Shown: positions 44,086 to 53,074, numbered from the stretch's first letter. The stretch is 64,000 bases of DNA from Acerihabitans sp047324305 (GCF_047324305.1 NZ_CP178740.1:4154001-4218000); one strand, 5' to 3'. Translations and numbers: made by a program. Notes: generated by a model not told the origin, from the letters alone.

Positions 44086-45055
44086 CTCCTCGTTTGAGGA
44101 TGAAAAGGAAAATCACGCTGCCAGCAATCCCGATAATGGGGCCCACGGGGATCTCGAAGGGTTGGGTTACGGAGCGGCCTATAATGTCGCAACTCAGTAC
44201 GAAACCGGCGCCGAGAGTGGCGGTCCACGGTACTGCTCTGCGCAGGTTGTCGCCGATCACCATGCTGATGATATTCGGCACGACCAGACCGACAAAGGGG
44301 ATCGCGCCTACTGTCGCGACCACAGCAGCTGTTGCGATCGAAACGATAACAAGCCCGGTCATGAGTGTTACCCGATAGTTCAGGCCCAGGTTATTTGTGA
44401 AATCCTGCCCAAGTCCTGCCACCGTGAATCTGTCGGCTGCAACATAAGCGACGACAGCGGCGACAAACGAGATCCAGAGCAGTTCATAGCGGCCGCGCAG
44501 CACCGATGAAAAGTCCCCAGTAGACCATGTGACCAGCGACTGAATAAGATCGAACCGGTAGGCAAGAAATGTCGCCGCTGCGTTAATTATGCCGCCGAGC
44601 ATCAGACCGACGAGCGGGACCATCAATGGCGAGCGCATGGGTGACAGCCGCAGTATGACAAGGAACAGTAGCGTTCCCAGCAGGGCGGTAAAACACGCCA
44701 CAAGCATGCGCGCGGGCACAGGCAGTCCGGGAGCCAGCAGAGCAGCCAGCAATAACCCAAGTGTGGCGGACTCAATCGTCCCTGCTGTGCCTGGCTCCAC
44801 GAAGCGATTGCGCGAAAGCATTTGCATGATCAGGCCAGCCACCGCCATGGAACTTCCAGCGAGGAGCAATGCAACGGTCCGCGGAATGCGGCTCGCCAGT
44901 AAAATGTTTGTGGTAGACGTGGTATAGCCTGCTAAAAGCGATGCAGGCGAAATTGTCGTCGCACCGATAAATAGGCTAATCAGGGAAAGCAACCCGACCA
45001 CGATCAGTGCGATTACAAGTCCCTTCATTGACGTTTTGCGTGCTGAAAGCGTCAT
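44069..45055 (-). CDS. FecCD-type siderophore ABC permease (first subunit)
   Basis: A 328-residue permease. LASRIPRTVALLLAGSSMAV, MQMLSRNRFVEPGTAGTIES and GAIPFVGLVVPNIISMVIGD are hallmark FecCD segments. The start overlaps the stop of the binding-protein gene by four bases (ATGA type), so translation is coupled. It imports ferric siderophore delivered by the periplasmic protein encoded before it. Confidence 0.92.
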   Translation of the reverse strand: MTLSARKTSMKGLVIALIVVGLLSLISLFIGATTISPASLLAGYTTSTTNILLASRIPRTVALLLAGSSMAVAGLIMQMLSRNRFVEPGTAGTIESATLGLLLAALLAPGLPVPARMLVACFTALLGTLLFLVILRLSPMRSPLMVPLVGLMLGGIINAAATFLAYRFDLIQSLVTWSTGDFSSVLRGRYELLWISFVAAVVAYVAADRFTVAGLGQDFTNNLGLNYRVTLMTGLVIVSIATAAVVATVGAIPFVGLVVPNIISMVIGDNLRRAVPWTATLGAGFVLSCDIIGRSVTQPFEIPVGPIIGIAGSVIFLFILKRGVARFG

Positions 45056-46038
45056 TTTGTCTTGGTTATTGCCAAGGAAACTTCATCAGCCATCGACTGA
45101 AGCGCGGTCAGTCCGTCGCCAACAATATACCACGCGACAGGATCGAGGTAGACGATGTGGCCAGCCTTCCAGGCCTTGGTTTGTCGAACCAGTTCATTAT
45201 CCAGCAGCTGTCTGGCGGATGCTCCCTTTTCCCCAATGGCTGCATCACGATCGATGACATAAAGCCAGTCAGGATTAGTTTCGAGAATGAACTCGGAGGA
45301 GATCACCTGACCGTGCGGACCCTCATCAAGCTTGCGCGTCACGGGTTGCACGCCGAAGTCGTTATACAGTGTCCCAAACCAAGATTTCGGGCCGAGCGCT
45401 CCGATGCGACCACCGCTGGTCATCACCAGCAGTCCTGTCCCCATCTTTGCCGTGCGTGCCCGAAGCGCGTCGACTGATGCCCGCAACGTGCTGGCACGAC
45501 GGGCGACCTCAGCTTGTTTACCGAAAATGTTTCCAAGGATCTGCGCATGCGCTATCGCGCTGTCAACGCGGTGTTGAAAGTCAGGAGTCAGATCAATGGT
45601 AGGGGCGAGCTTCGCCACCTGAGCGTACTTCGGCGATGAACGCCCGCCCACGATGATCAGATCAGGTGAAAGCGCGTTAAGTGCTTCGTAATCGGGTTCG
45701 AAAAGAGAGCCAACCTTCCGGTACCGGCTTTCTCCAAATTTAGCGAGATAAGGTGGATAGTTGAGCGTGGGAACGCCTGCGACATCGACCCCGATGGAGG
45801 CAAGGGTATCTAGCGCGGCGATATCAAGAATAGCCACGACCCTGGGATTGACCGGGACGCGGGTCACCCCTTGAGTATGATGAACGGTGATCTCTTCGGC
45901 TTGCAGCATGCGCGAAAAGAGAACGAAGCATGTCAGGGAGATTATAGCCAACGTATACATCATGCACGTTGCGACTTTCGCAGGGCGCGGATAATAGCGG
46001 TGTGATACGAATAGAAGGGCGATGTGCCTGTTGAACAT
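45052..46038 (-). CDS. Periplasmic ferric-siderophore-binding protein
   Basis: A protein of up to 328 residues of the FatB/CeuE/YclQ class. After a hydrophobic leader (MYTLAIISLTCFVLFSRM, cleavage near LQAEE) it shows GVTRVPVNPRVVAILDIAAL, LSPDLIIVGGRSSPKYAQVA and AYWIVGDGL-like text near the end (PVAWYIVGDGLTALQSMADE). The stretch before the leader is basic and a later Met (about residue 26) is a possible start. It heads the siderophore import operon. The binding-protein class suggests catechol or related siderophores, matching the receptor at 37483. Confidence 0.88.
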   Translation of the reverse strand: MFNRHIALLFVSHRYYPRPAKVATCMMYTLAIISLTCFVLFSRMLQAEEITVHHTQGVTRVPVNPRVVAILDIAALDTLASIGVDVAGVPTLNYPPYLAKFGESRYRKVGSLFEPDYEALNALSPDLIIVGGRSSPKYAQVAKLAPTIDLTPDFQHRVDSAIAHAQILGNIFGKQAEVARRASTLRASVDALRARTAKMGTGLLVMTSGGRIGALGPKSWFGTLYNDFGVQPVTRKLDEGPHGQVISSEFILETNPDWLYVIDRDAAIGEKGASARQLLDNELVRQTKAWKAGHIVYLDPVAWYIVGDGLTALQSMADEVSLAITKTK

Positions 46039-46256
46039 GCTGAATTTCCGTATTTGTAGGCGTCAACGCGTTACACATAATGTTTGTCGCATTGATCATC
46101 TTATTAGTATTGCCGGTGCCGTCCCCCGTTGGCATTGCGAGGCACGGCAGTTCGCGCATAGGGTCAAAATGGAAATGGCCTGCTAAAATGATATGGATAG
46201 AATGCTAATGTGTCATTGCACAATATGGCCTATCTGTTATCCAATTCAGCCAAAAT

Positions 46257-46275
46257 GAATTGGATAATCATTCTC
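46257..46275. promoter_or_regulatory. Orphan Fur-box-like sequence next to the IS66 remnant
   Basis: The right two-thirds, GATAATCATTCTC, fits the Fur consensus at 12 of 13 positions, and the full 19 bases fit at 14. It ends about ten bases before recognisable IS66 transposase sequence begins. No iron gene follows on the plus strand, so the gene it once controlled may have been replaced by the element. It is 219 bases from the binding-protein start and could alternatively act on that operon. Confidence 0.55.
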
Positions 46276-46284
46276 ATCGGATAA

Positions 46285-47018
46285 AGCGCAATCCGCGTGA
46301 CGACCGCAATGCCGGCTCGGTGCTGCCGCCCGCGGTGTGGTTCGCCTACAGCCCGGACCGCAAGGGGGTGCATCCGCAAACCTATCCGGCGCGGTTCAGC
46401 GGAATGTTGCTGGCGGATGCGGGCTTCAACCCGCTGTATGAAGAAGGCCCTATCCGCGAGGTCGGCTGCATGGCCCACGCCCGGTGTAAGATCCATGATA
46501 TCCATGTGCGGCATCCGTCGCCGACCACCGCCGAGGCACTGCACCGGATCGGCGAGCTGTATGCGATCGAAGCCGACATCCGGGGGCGTCCGGCAGAAGA
46601 ACGACAACAGGTGCGCGAAGCGCGCTCCCGGCCGTTACTGATGGGCCTGGAGAGCGGGAACCGGGAAAAGCTCGCCACATTGCCGCGACAGGCCGATACG
46701 GCCAAGGCGTTCAACTACCTGATGAACCACTGGCAGGCGTTGTGTTATTACAGCACCGATGGTTGGGGGGAGATCGACAATAACATCACGGAAAACGCGT
46801 TAAGAGCGGTGAGCCTGGGGCGAAAAAATTATCTGTTCTTCGGTTCTGATAACGGCGGCGAACGTGCCGCGCTGATGTATACGCTGATCGGCAGTTGCAA
46901 ACTGAACGGCGTGGAGCCGGAAGCCTATCTGCGCCATGTACTGGCGACAATCGCGGATCATCCCATCAATAAGATCAAAGATCTCCTGCCGTGGAACCTT
47001 ATAATACCTGCCGAATAA
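46285..47018 (+). mobile_element. IS66-family transposase (TnpC) C-terminal remnant
   Basis: The frame from about 46285 reads RDDRNAGSVLPPAVWFAYSP, VGCMAHARCKIHDIHVRHPS and GWGEIDNNITENALRAVSLG, then GRKNYLFFGSDNGGERAALM, ending LLPWNLIIPAE. This is the C-terminal half of IS66 TnpC, including the EIDNNITENALR block. The N-terminal half, TnpA, TnpB and the left end are missing, so the element is dead. The 3' half is intact and may have arrived recently. It lies between the iron locus and the LysR/SDR pair. Confidence 0.9.
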
Positions 47019-47164
47019 GCGTCAATACGTCACTGAGTTGACGCTTACCCTAAGCCAAGCCGGGATTCTTTAAGGTTATTTCTCAGGCGACTGTTAGGTT
47101 AAGGGACACAGCCTAAGATTGACTAAATTTTACAAATGATTCAGATATGTTCGTTATCTCAGGC

Positions 47165-48067
47165 TCATTTCATTGAGTTGTACACTTTGAAGGCGGGATT
47201 TTTTTCAAAAATTTCAGCAACAAAATCCATGAACACAATCGCCCGTTTTGGTAAAAGTCGATTAGCAACATAAACGGCCTGAATGGGAACGGGGGATGCA
47301 GTGTAATCAGTCAGTAATAATTGTAGGTTGCCATTTTCCAGTCCCTCCCCGAACAGCCATTCTGGGCCCTGTGCGATCCCAATCCCTGCATTGACAAATT
47401 TCTGTACTGCTTCTGGTGAATTGACCCTGAGCCGACCAGAAATAGGAACATTGATATCCTGAAATCTCCAGGTAGCTCCTGTTGTTAGCAAGGTATAGAT
47501 CAAACAATCATGTTTTTTTAAATCCTCTGGGGTATTAGGGGTTCCGTGTTTAGCTAAGTACTTGTTACTGGCAACACAGACTCGCTCAAACATGCCAAGT
47601 CTGCGGGCACGCATAGCACTGTCCTCCAGGTGTCCAATGCGGATTGCCAGCTCAGCCCCTTCATCAACGAGATTGATATAGCGGTCATTAATCTGTAGAT
47701 CGAGTGCTAGCTCAGGGTAGCGTTCTAAAAAATCTGGGATGTGCGGGACTAAGAATGTGTGAGCCAATGCTGTGGGGCAGGCAACGCGTAATAGCCCTGT
47801 GGGTGTAACATTTTCTCTGAAAGAAGACTCTGACTCTTCGACGGCTTCCAGAATACGCCTTGCTTCCAAATAATAACGTTCTCCTTCAGGAGTTAGGGAA
47901 AGCTTGCGGGTTGATCTGTGAAGTAATCTGGTCTGCAAATGCTCTTCGAGGGTTGCAACATGACGACTCACGTTCGGTTGCCCTAAGCCTAAATCCCTAC
48001 CGGCTGCGGAAAAGCTGCCTGTTTCAGCGGTACGGACAAAGCATGTCATCAAAAGTAATCTATCCAT
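47165..48067 (-). CDS. LysR-family transcriptional regulator
   Basis: A 300-residue LysR protein from MDRLLLMTCFVRTAETGSFS, with HTH GRDLGLGQPNVSRHVATLEE and a periplasmic-binding-like C-terminal domain (LRVACPTALAHTFLVPHIPD). An upstream in-frame extension of four residues is possible. It is divergent from an SDR gene and likely regulates it through the 137-base gap, which is AT-rich. It has the composition of the surrounding accessory DNA. Confidence 0.91.
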   Translation of the reverse strand: MDRLLLMTCFVRTAETGSFSAAGRDLGLGQPNVSRHVATLEEHLQTRLLHRSTRKLSLTPEGERYYLEARRILEAVEESESSFRENVTPTGLLRVACPTALAHTFLVPHIPDFLERYPELALDLQINDRYINLVDEGAELAIRIGHLEDSAMRARRLGMFERVCVASNKYLAKHGTPNTPEDLKKHDCLIYTLLTTGATWRFQDINVPISGRLRVNSPEAVQKFVNAGIGIAQGPEWLFGEGLENGNLQLLLTDYTASPVPIQAVYVANRLLPKRAIVFMDFVAEIFEKNPAFKVYNSMK

Positions 48068-48203
48068 CCTAAAACCCATTTATGCTTTTAATGCATGAAA
48101 CATATTTAAAAACACAATCTTATCACAATATGAGCATGAGCATATAGTGGCTATCAAATCGGTCATTCGCCGATCAGTTGTAAAACTAACAGGAGATATT
48201 TAC

Positions 48204-48950
48204 ATGTCTAGATTACAAGGTAAGCGCGCACTGATTACGGGTGGAACAAGTGGTATTGGTCTTGAAACAGCGAAGCTGTTTGTTGCAGAAGGTGCACGCG
48301 TAATTGTTACTGGTGTTAACCCTGATTCTATCGCAAAGGCGAAAGTAGAACTTGGTAATGATGTGTTAGTCGTGAGCGCTGATTCCGCTGATGTGAACAC
48401 ACAGAAAGCTCTGGCTCAAACGGTTAAGGAACACTTTGGACAACTGGATATCGCTTTCCTGAATGCGGGTATATCAATGTATATGCCAATTGAGGTATGG
48501 ACAGAAGAGATGTTCGACCGCATTTATGATATCAACGTTAAAGGTCCTTACTTCCTAATGCAGGCGCTGCTGCCAGTGTTCGCAAGCTCTGCATCAGTGG
48601 TCTTTAATACATCTGTAAATGCTCACACGGGACCAGTGAACTCTTCAGTTTATGGCTCAACCAAAGCAGCATTACTGAACATGTCGAAAACACTTTCTAA
48701 CGAGTTACTTTCTCGTGGGATCCGTATCAACGCAGTGAGCCCAGGCCCTGTTGATACACCGCTTTACGATAAGGCGGGGATCCCAGTGGAATATCATGAT
48801 CAAGTGATGAAAGATATCGTTGCAACCATCCCTGCAGGTCGTTTTGGTAAGCCTCAGGAAGTAGCGCAAGCGGTACTTTACTTCGCATCTGATGAGTCAG
48901 CCTGGACCGTGGGTTCAGAAATCATCATCGACGGCGGCGTTTCAATCTAA
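48204..48950 (+). CDS. Short-chain dehydrogenase/reductase
   Basis: A 248-residue classical SDR starting MSRLQGKRALITGGTSGIGL, with AGGAG nine bases before the ATG. NAGIS, Ser in FNTSVNAHTGPVN and Y-x-x-x-K in VYGSTKAALLN are present, as is the C-terminal IIIDGGVSI. An upstream 19-residue extension lies in the promoter region. It is divergent from LysR. Such LysR/SDR pairs are common in enterobacteria; the substrate is unknown. Confidence 0.9.
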   Translation: MSRLQGKRALITGGTSGIGLETAKLFVAEGARVIVTGVNPDSIAKAKVELGNDVLVVSADSADVNTQKALAQTVKEHFGQLDIAFLNAGISMYMPIEVWTEEMFDRIYDINVKGPYFLMQALLPVFASSASVVFNTSVNAHTGPVNSSVYGSTKAALLNMSKTLSNELLSRGIRINAVSPGPVDTPLYDKAGIPVEYHDQVMKDIVATIPAGRFGKPQEVAQAVLYFASDESAWTVGSEIIIDGGVSI

Positions 48951-49331
48951 GCCACCAAAATCACGCTGGAACAGGCGTATCCACCTGAACAAAACATTGT
49001 CATTCACGTTGTGACGGCAAGCGACCTCGGCAACGGATGTACCTGGTTATAGAGCAAGCTGGACCGGCTTTAACTTCAGTTCTGGAGAGTGGAACTGGCG
49101 AGGCGCTGAACGCCAGTCCATCTTGGCCTGAGGCGTTTCCTGGACTGCCCCCCAAAACCGTGGCCAGTTTTGCTTGACCACTACAAAGTTAACGCCCCTC
49201 TCACGAAATTAGGAGGGGGCGAAGCTACTAAAATTTCCCTGTGCACTAGATTGTTAAGTAAGCACTCTTTTAATGTAACCCAGATATAAAAATGCGTTCT
49301 TTTTTCAGATATTCTGAACTGGCTGAAATAG
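48951..49331. other. Intergenic stretch of about 380 bases
   Basis: No gene is supported. A GC-rich imperfect hairpin lies near 49190-49220 (CGCCCCTCT against AGGAGGGGGCG), possibly a terminator for the SDR or TetR gene, though no T-run follows. The stretch 49140-49170, with a run of Cs, could be an insertion-sequence end, but I cannot match it to a family. Confidence 0.35.
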
Positions 49332-49940
49332 TCATCCCAGCATAGAAAAAGCGACTAATAATATCTTCTTCACAGTTTGCGGATCTTCTCCATGAGCTAG
49401 CAGTGACGAAGCATTAATCAACTGTGCGTCGATATAAGTAGCTGCAAACTCTGGAGACATATTGGCAGAAAACTCTCCTTTGGCTTTTGAGCGCTTCACC
49501 CATTCTTTGAAAGTGGATAAGCCTTGCTCCTCAAGGAAATCGACTTGTGCGCGAGTTGCTTCGCCTAATTGCATCCGTGCCTCACGCATTTTTACAAAAA
49601 GGCACCCCATTGGAGACTCATGGTTACAACTCACTGACGTGGCAAATGACACGAGATTGTCAAGTACCTCTCGAAACGGAGAGTCACTATTTAACATCTC
49701 TTGCACAGGACTTAGCACTTGTTCCTGGTACCTGATAAGAACAGCTTTCATCAAGCCATCTTCATTCGAAAATTCACGATAAAGGCCAGGCTTCGATACA
49801 CCAGATCTCCTGCAAATTTCATTGAGGGATAAACTGCCTATATCCTCTTTCCAATAAGAATCCATTGCTACATCTAAAACATGGTCACGATCAAGGGTCT
49901 TAGGTCGCCCTCTTGAAGGTTTGATTGGATTTAAATTCAT
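49332..49940 (-). CDS. TetR-family repressor
   Basis: A 202-residue regulator: MNLNPIKPSRGRPKTLDRDH leads into the HTH (SLSLNEICRRSGVSKPGLYR, EFSNEDGLMKAVLIRYQEQV), and the ligand domain with SPMGCLFVKMREARMQLGEA resembles AcrR/YxaF-like proteins. It is divergent from the SDR at 50034. Two palindromes of the type ATAC-N6-GTAT lie between the two genes and should be its operators. Confidence 0.9.
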   Translation of the reverse strand: MNLNPIKPSRGRPKTLDRDHVLDVAMDSYWKEDIGSLSLNEICRRSGVSKPGLYREFSNEDGLMKAVLIRYQEQVLSPVQEMLNSDSPFREVLDNLVSFATSVSCNHESPMGCLFVKMREARMQLGEATRAQVDFLEEQGLSTFKEWVKRSKAKGEFSANMSPEFAATYIDAQLINASSLLAHGEDPQTVKKILLVAFSMLG

Positions 49941-49944
49941 TTTA

Positions 49945-50005
49945 TACTGCCCGGTATTTTAATTTGACAGATCGTATACTAACTTTTATTATACCAGCCG
50001 GTATT
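49945..50005. promoter_or_regulatory. Two TetR-type palindromes in a divergent promoter
   Basis: ATACTGCCCGGTAT (49945-49958) and ATACCAGCCGGTAT (49992-50005) share the half-sites ATAC/GTAT and a CCGGTAT right arm. Centres are 47 bases apart. One copy is close to each of the divergent genes, TetR and SDR. GTATAC at 49975-49980 lies between them and may belong to a promoter. Confidence 0.75.
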
Positions 50006-50033
50006 TAATTTTCAATCCAGTAGGAAAGTAAAG

Positions 50034-50915
50034 ATGAGTGAAGCAAAGAAAAACATCGTGGTCACAGGAAGCAGCAGTGGATTTGGTCAAAAGTCAGTAA
50101 AAGATTTTGCAGATAAAGGCTACCAAGTGTTTGCCACGATGCGTGGTCCAGAAGGCAAGAACGCTGCAGTTAAGGCTGAATTGGAAGCGTATAGCGATTC
50201 CATCCAAGTAGTCGATATGGATGTTACCAATGACGAATCGGTCAAAACAGCCATTGCAAGCGTACTAGATAAAGCGGGCAAAATTGATGTTTTGCTAAAC
50301 AATGCTGGTGTAATGTACCTTGGCATTACAGAAGCATTTAGCATTGCCCAAGCTCGCGAGCAGATGGAAACCAACTACTATGGCGCTATGCGTACTATTC
50401 AGGCAGTTTTGCCTGCGATGCGTGAAGCCAAGTCAGGCCTGATCATCAACACCTCATCCATGGTTGGCCAAATTTCAGCGCCATATTTTTCTACCTACGC
50501 CGCAACTAAACACGCTTTGGAAGGCTACCTCCAGGGGTTACGCTACGAAGTGGCACCATTCGGCATCGATATCGCCATCGTACAACCCGGCCCATTCCCT
50601 ACAGGTCTAAGTGCAGCAGGACAACAACCGTCACGCACAGACATACTGGACAGCTACGGTGAATTAGCAGATATTCCTGCTGCTCTGTTCGAAGAATTCG
50701 GTAAATTTATGCAGAGCGATCAAGCACCTGATCCACAAATGGTCGTAGATGCCTATTTAGCGCTAGCCGATATGCCTAAAGGCAAACGCCCAACACGCAC
50801 AGCGGTTGGCTTAGTTTGGGGGGTTGATGAAATTAACGCGGCTAAACAACCCATTCAAGACCGTGTGTTGAAAGAAATGCAACTAGACAACGTTTTAGGT
50901 GGTGCTGACGCGTAA
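50034..50915 (+). CDS. Short-chain dehydrogenase (TetR-regulated)
   Basis: A 293-residue SDR with the loop IVVTGSSSGFGQKSVKDFAD, NNAGVMYLG, Ser in NTSSMVGQISAPYFS and Y-x-x-x-K in YAATKHALEGYL. It is longer than a classical SDR because of a C-terminal extension (VWGVDEINAAKQPIQDRVLK). GGAAAG precedes the ATG. It is controlled probably by the divergent TetR. A strong hairpin follows its stop. Confidence 0.9.
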   Translation: MSEAKKNIVVTGSSSGFGQKSVKDFADKGYQVFATMRGPEGKNAAVKAELEAYSDSIQVVDMDVTNDESVKTAIASVLDKAGKIDVLLNNAGVMYLGITEAFSIAQAREQMETNYYGAMRTIQAVLPAMREAKSGLIINTSSMVGQISAPYFSTYAATKHALEGYLQGLRYEVAPFGIDIAIVQPGPFPTGLSAAGQQPSRTDILDSYGELADIPAALFEEFGKFMQSDQAPDPQMVVDAYLALADMPKGKRPTRTAVGLVWGVDEINAAKQPIQDRVLKEMQLDNVLGGADA

Positions 50916-50920
50916 TTTTC

Positions 50921-50956
50921 GGTCACAGGGGCAGACTATCTTTTGCCCCTGTGACC
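50921..50956. terminator. 13-base-pair perfect hairpin after the SDR gene
   Basis: GGTCACAGGGGCA and TGCCCCTGTGACC form a perfect 13-pair stem with a ten-base loop, starting a few bases after the SDR stop. No T-run follows on either side, so it is not a textbook terminator, but its position suggests transcription end or mRNA 3' protection. It could also be an imported repeat. Confidence 0.5.
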
Positions 50957-51045
50957 TGCTCCCCGTTGATTAACATCACGCGGTGTTAGTAGTATCTTAC
51001 GAACTTCCGTTTGTGGTGGTGCACGCATCGGGATTGCGCGCATTA

Positions 51046-51797
51046 TGATTACCTAACCTTGAACTCATCAGCGATTTTGGTGTTGGCTATGACGGTATTG
51101 ATGTTGCCGCGGCAAGAGAGCGTCAGATCGCTGTGACCCATACCCCGGCGTATTGACGGATGACGTTGCAGATCTGTCCATGGGGTTGATACTGGCAACG
51201 TCACGCCAGTTCCCCGGAGCACAACGTTTTATCGAACAGGGTGCATGGCAGAAGGGCGGTTATACGTGGACCCGCAAAGTCTCAGGGGCGCGGTTAGGCA
51301 TTATTGGCATGGGGCGTATTGGGCGTGCTATCGCCAAACGCGCGGTTGCATTTAACATGTCGATCGCTATACGGATCGCGCCGCACTTGCCGACATGGAC
51401 TACACCTTCCATGCAACATTGCTATCGCTGGCCGGGGCGCGTGATTTTCTGGTGGGCTGTACCAACGGTGGTGCAGAAACCCGCAGCCTCGTTAACCGAG
51501 ATGTATTTAATGCCTTGGGCGCAGAAGGCATTCTGATCAATATTTCCCGTGGATCGATAGTAGATGAGCGCGGGCGCTAGTTGAAGTCATCGGAGAGGGG
51601 GCTCTCGGGGAGCCGGTCTGGATGTTTTCACCGACGAACCGTAAGTCCCGCAAGCATTGTTACAGTGGGCAAATGTGGTTGTCACGCCGCATATGGCCAG
51701 CGCTATCTGGGCGACGCGCAAAGAGATGTTGCGTCTGGTGCTGGAAAATGTCAGCACCTATTTTGCTGGCGAGCCGTTGTTGACACCTATTCCGTAG
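51046..51797 (+). pseudogene. GhrB/hydroxypyruvate-reductase-like 2-hydroxyacid dehydrogenase, decayed
   Basis: Pieces in successive frames reconstruct one D-2-hydroxyacid dehydrogenase. ELISDFGVGYDGIDVAAARE is followed by a stop; then TDDVADLSMGLILATSRQFP and GARLGIIGMGRIGRAIAKRA (the NAD-binding loop), a shift, VGCTNGGAETRSLVNRDVFN and ILINISRGSIVDE (catalytic Arg region), another shift, and VVTPHMASAIWATRKEMLRL with the catalytic His. The first 50-70 residues are missing. At least three frame breaks rule out function. Confidence 0.87.
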
Positions 51798-52129
51798 TAA
51801 CCGAGTGAAAACGGATTCTGCATTTAAATCAGAGCGTGGCGTTAAGTCGCGCTTATTTATTGTCAGCGTTAAGCCACCTCCCCGGGAGGTGGTGATTGTC
51901 CCGGTGAGGTCATTTACAGGGTTTTCCGGATGGTTTTAAGTTGCGGATTTTTGCGTCGTTAAGAGATATTTGGGGGGAACTCTGTCATCGAACCCACCTG
52001 ACCCCAAATCAGACCACCAATCTTGCCCGATGCGGAGGGGAAATGAAAATGCATCGGGAAGACTTTTCACACTAACTTGTTGAATCTAAATCATATAAAG
52101 ATTCGTGAAGATGCATGAAAACATAAATT
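51798..52129. other. Gap between decayed dehydrogenase and tRNA-Asn
   Basis: About 330 bases without gene. CCACCTCCCCGGGAGGTGG at about 51872-51890 is a hairpin-forming palindrome without a T-run. The right end borders the 3' end of the tRNA-Asn gene, where integrating elements insert, so this stretch may be the inner edge of an island. No integrase gene or second att copy was recognised in the window. Confidence 0.4.
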
Positions 52130-52205
52130 TGGCTCCTCTGACTGGACTCGAACCAGTGACATACGGATTAACAGTCCGCCGTTCTACCGACTGAACTACA
52201 GAGGA
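52130..52205 (-). tRNA. asnT: tRNA-Asn(GTT)
   Basis: A 76-base cloverleaf on the minus strand begins TCCTCTGTAGTTCAGTCGGT, has anticodon GTT in GGACTGTTAATCC, T-arm GGTTCGAGTCC and encoded CCA. The 3' end with following bases contains CCAGTCAGAGGAGCCAA, the type of sequence used as attB by the Yersinia high-pathogenicity island and related elements. It neighbours mtfA and tRNA-Ser(CGA), as asnT does in E. coli. Accessory DNA lies on its 3' side. Confidence 0.97.
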
Positions 52206-52297
52206 ATTGCGAGAACGGGGCGAATCATATCCGGCCCCTCCAGGCGTGTCAACGTAAAAACAAATGTTACGGCGCGATTGCGCAACCCTTGGTCAAA

Positions 52298-53074
52298 TCA
52301 CGCGCCGGCATGCCGCTGAGCGTCCAGGCGCGCCAGGGGATCCTGACGGTAAAACTGCGTAAAGCAGCGATAGAGTTCGGGGAAGCGTTCGTTTAACAGC
52401 TCGGTGGAGCTGAAAAAATACTCGGACAAGACCGCAAAGCATTCGGCCGGATCGCTGGCGGCGTAGGCATCCATGCTGGCGGCGTCTTCGCCGACCAGAT
52501 CAACCTCATCCTGCAAATCCTCCATGGCCGCGTGCAGCAGCGTTTCCCAGCGCGCCACGTCCCTGATGGAAATCAGCGGCACGCCGTTAACCACCCCGGC
52601 ATTTCGCGCGTCCAGCTTATGGGCGGTCTCGTGGATAATCAGGTTAAAACCGCTGAGATCGAACGAGTCCTGGATCTCCAGCCAGTTAAGGACGATAGGG
52701 CCCTGATCCCAACTTTGCCCGGAATGCACCGCTTCGCCGCGATGCACCAGGCCATACTCATCCTGCCATTCGTCATTCACCACGAACGGCGCGGGATAGA
52801 TAACCACTTCATGAAAACCGTCCAGCCACTCAATGCCCAGCCCCAAGACCGGCAGGGCAAACATCAGGGCGATACGTGCCTCCATCGCGTCATCCAGGGT
52901 CAGGCCCTGCAAGGGGACTAATTTCTTCTGCTGGAGAAACTTACCGGCCAGCATTACCAGAGCGTGCCGCTCCGCGGCGCAGAGGGGTGAAAATAACGGG
53001 ATCGCCAGCGCCTCTTGCCATAAGGCAAGGGTTGCAGCGGATGGCGTAGAACTTTTCCATGGCCATTTTATCAT
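52298..53074 (-). CDS. mtfA: MtfA, zinc metallopeptidase and Mlc-binding protein
   Basis: A 258-residue cytoplasmic M90-family protein. The zinc motif is H148-E-T-A-H152 in NLIIHETAHKLD, with downstream glutamate in the EYFF region. E. coli MtfA (265 residues) titrates the repressor Mlc and so raises ptsG expression; it also has peptidase activity. The location between tRNA-Asn and tRNA-Ser(CGA) is the same as in E. coli. The gene is intact. Confidence 0.95.
   Translation of the reverse strand: MIKWPWKSSTPSAATLALWQEALAIPLFSPLCAAERHALVMLAGKFLQQKKLVPLQGLTLDDAMEARIALMFALPVLGLGIEWLDGFHEVVIYPAPFVVNDEWQDEYGLVHRGEAVHSGQSWDQGPIVLNWLEIQDSFDLSGFNLIIHETAHKLDARNAGVVNGVPLISIRDVARWETLLHAAMEDLQDEVDLVGEDAASMDAYAASDPAECFAVLSEYFFSSTELLNERFPELYRCFTQFYRQDPLARLDAQRHAGA

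Noticed and set aside
46060..46110. Fur-box-like text close to the binding-protein start
   Set aside because: Only about 8 of 19 positions fit the consensus, no better than chance in AT-rich DNA.
49140..49170. Possible insertion-sequence end with a run of Cs
   Set aside because: No matching inverted partner or transposase could be identified nearby.
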